Origin: Planctomycetota bacterium
GTDB lineage: Bacteria; Planctomycetota; Phycisphaerae; WQYP01; JAJZKY01
DNA: 5,032 nt
Direction of reading: 5' to 3'
Assembly (NCBI GenBank): GCA_021803885.1
Contig: JAJZKY010000432.1
Coordinates: 1 to 5,032 of the forward strand
In this document: in pieces, positions 5,016 to 5,032 of the stretch
Position numbering within the stretch: position 1 is the first letter of the stretch
How the letters are laid out: the number at the start of each line of letters is the position of its first letter
Translations under genes and position numbers: made by a program
Notes under the pieces: model-generated
The model's input: the letters and a program-made list of their open reading frames with translations, nothing else
Database searches by the model: none
What the model was told of the DNA's origin: nothing

Positions 5016-5032
5016 ACCAGAACTCGCGCGGC
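4999..5032 (-). repeat. Inverted repeat, terminal arm: fold-back at the right edge
   Basis: All 34 bases from 4999 to the window edge are the exact reverse complement of 3851-3884. The match fails immediately to the left (T at 4998 where a longer match would need G) and runs uninterrupted to the edge, so its true length is unknown. It replaces the expected glycosyltransferase sequence with antisense DNA of the same gene and creates the apparent stop. The pattern is typical of an inverted chimera from amplification or of a misassembled contig end. Confidence 0.95.

Overview
The window is GC-rich bacterial DNA with strong purine-rich ribosome sites (AGGAAG, GGGAGG, GGAGG), frequent GTG starts and short gaps, and it carries five genes. 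Nothing identifies the species. The mix of a GH113-like extracytoplasmic hydrolase, a LuxR-type HTH fused to a GGDEF-like domain, and an MshEN-glycosyltransferase would fit a GC-rich Firmicute (for example an acidophile of the Sulfobacillus type) or an actinobacterium. That placement is a guess from protein flavour only. There are no RNA genes, CRISPR arrays or insertion sequences.

Layout, left to right. (1) The 3' part of a gene cut by the left edge (2-667, +) encodes a hydrophobic segment followed by an extracytoplasmic domain, weakly reminiscent of exosortase-associated EpsI-type domains. (2) After a gap of about 190 bases comes a 237-residue cytoplasmic protein (856-1569, +) with a LuxR/GerE-like helix-turn-helix and a degenerate GGDEF-like domain. 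(3) A hairpin region (1570-1656) separates it from a convergent gene (1654-2709, -) for a membrane-anchored TIM-barrel glycoside hydrolase resembling family GH113. (4) A 339-base divergent intergenic region (2710-3048) holds short repeats that may be regulatory. (5) A 60-residue protein with two membrane segments (3049-3231, +) leads into (6) a large MshEN-glycosyltransferase-2 protein (3303 to the right edge, +) of the NfrB type. Its cytoplasmic N-terminus carries two 24-residue cyclic-di-GMP-binding motifs.

Taken together the genes look like part of a cell-surface polysaccharide locus under cyclic-di-GMP control. The membrane glycosyltransferase would make a glycan when its MshEN domain binds c-di-GMP. 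The glycoside hydrolase would trim or release glycan outside the membrane. The HTH/GGDEF-like protein would be a regulator or nucleotide sensor rather than an enzyme. This functional link is inference from domain content and proximity.

Important caveat: the last 34 bases (4999-5032) are an exact reverse complement of 3851-3884, inside the same glycosyltransferase gene. The gene's reading frame ends in this fold-back exactly where the family's conserved QxxRW motif should appear. The apparent stop at 5013-5015 is therefore almost certainly not the true end of the protein, and the right edge is probably a chimeric or misassembled end, or less likely a real inverted duplication.
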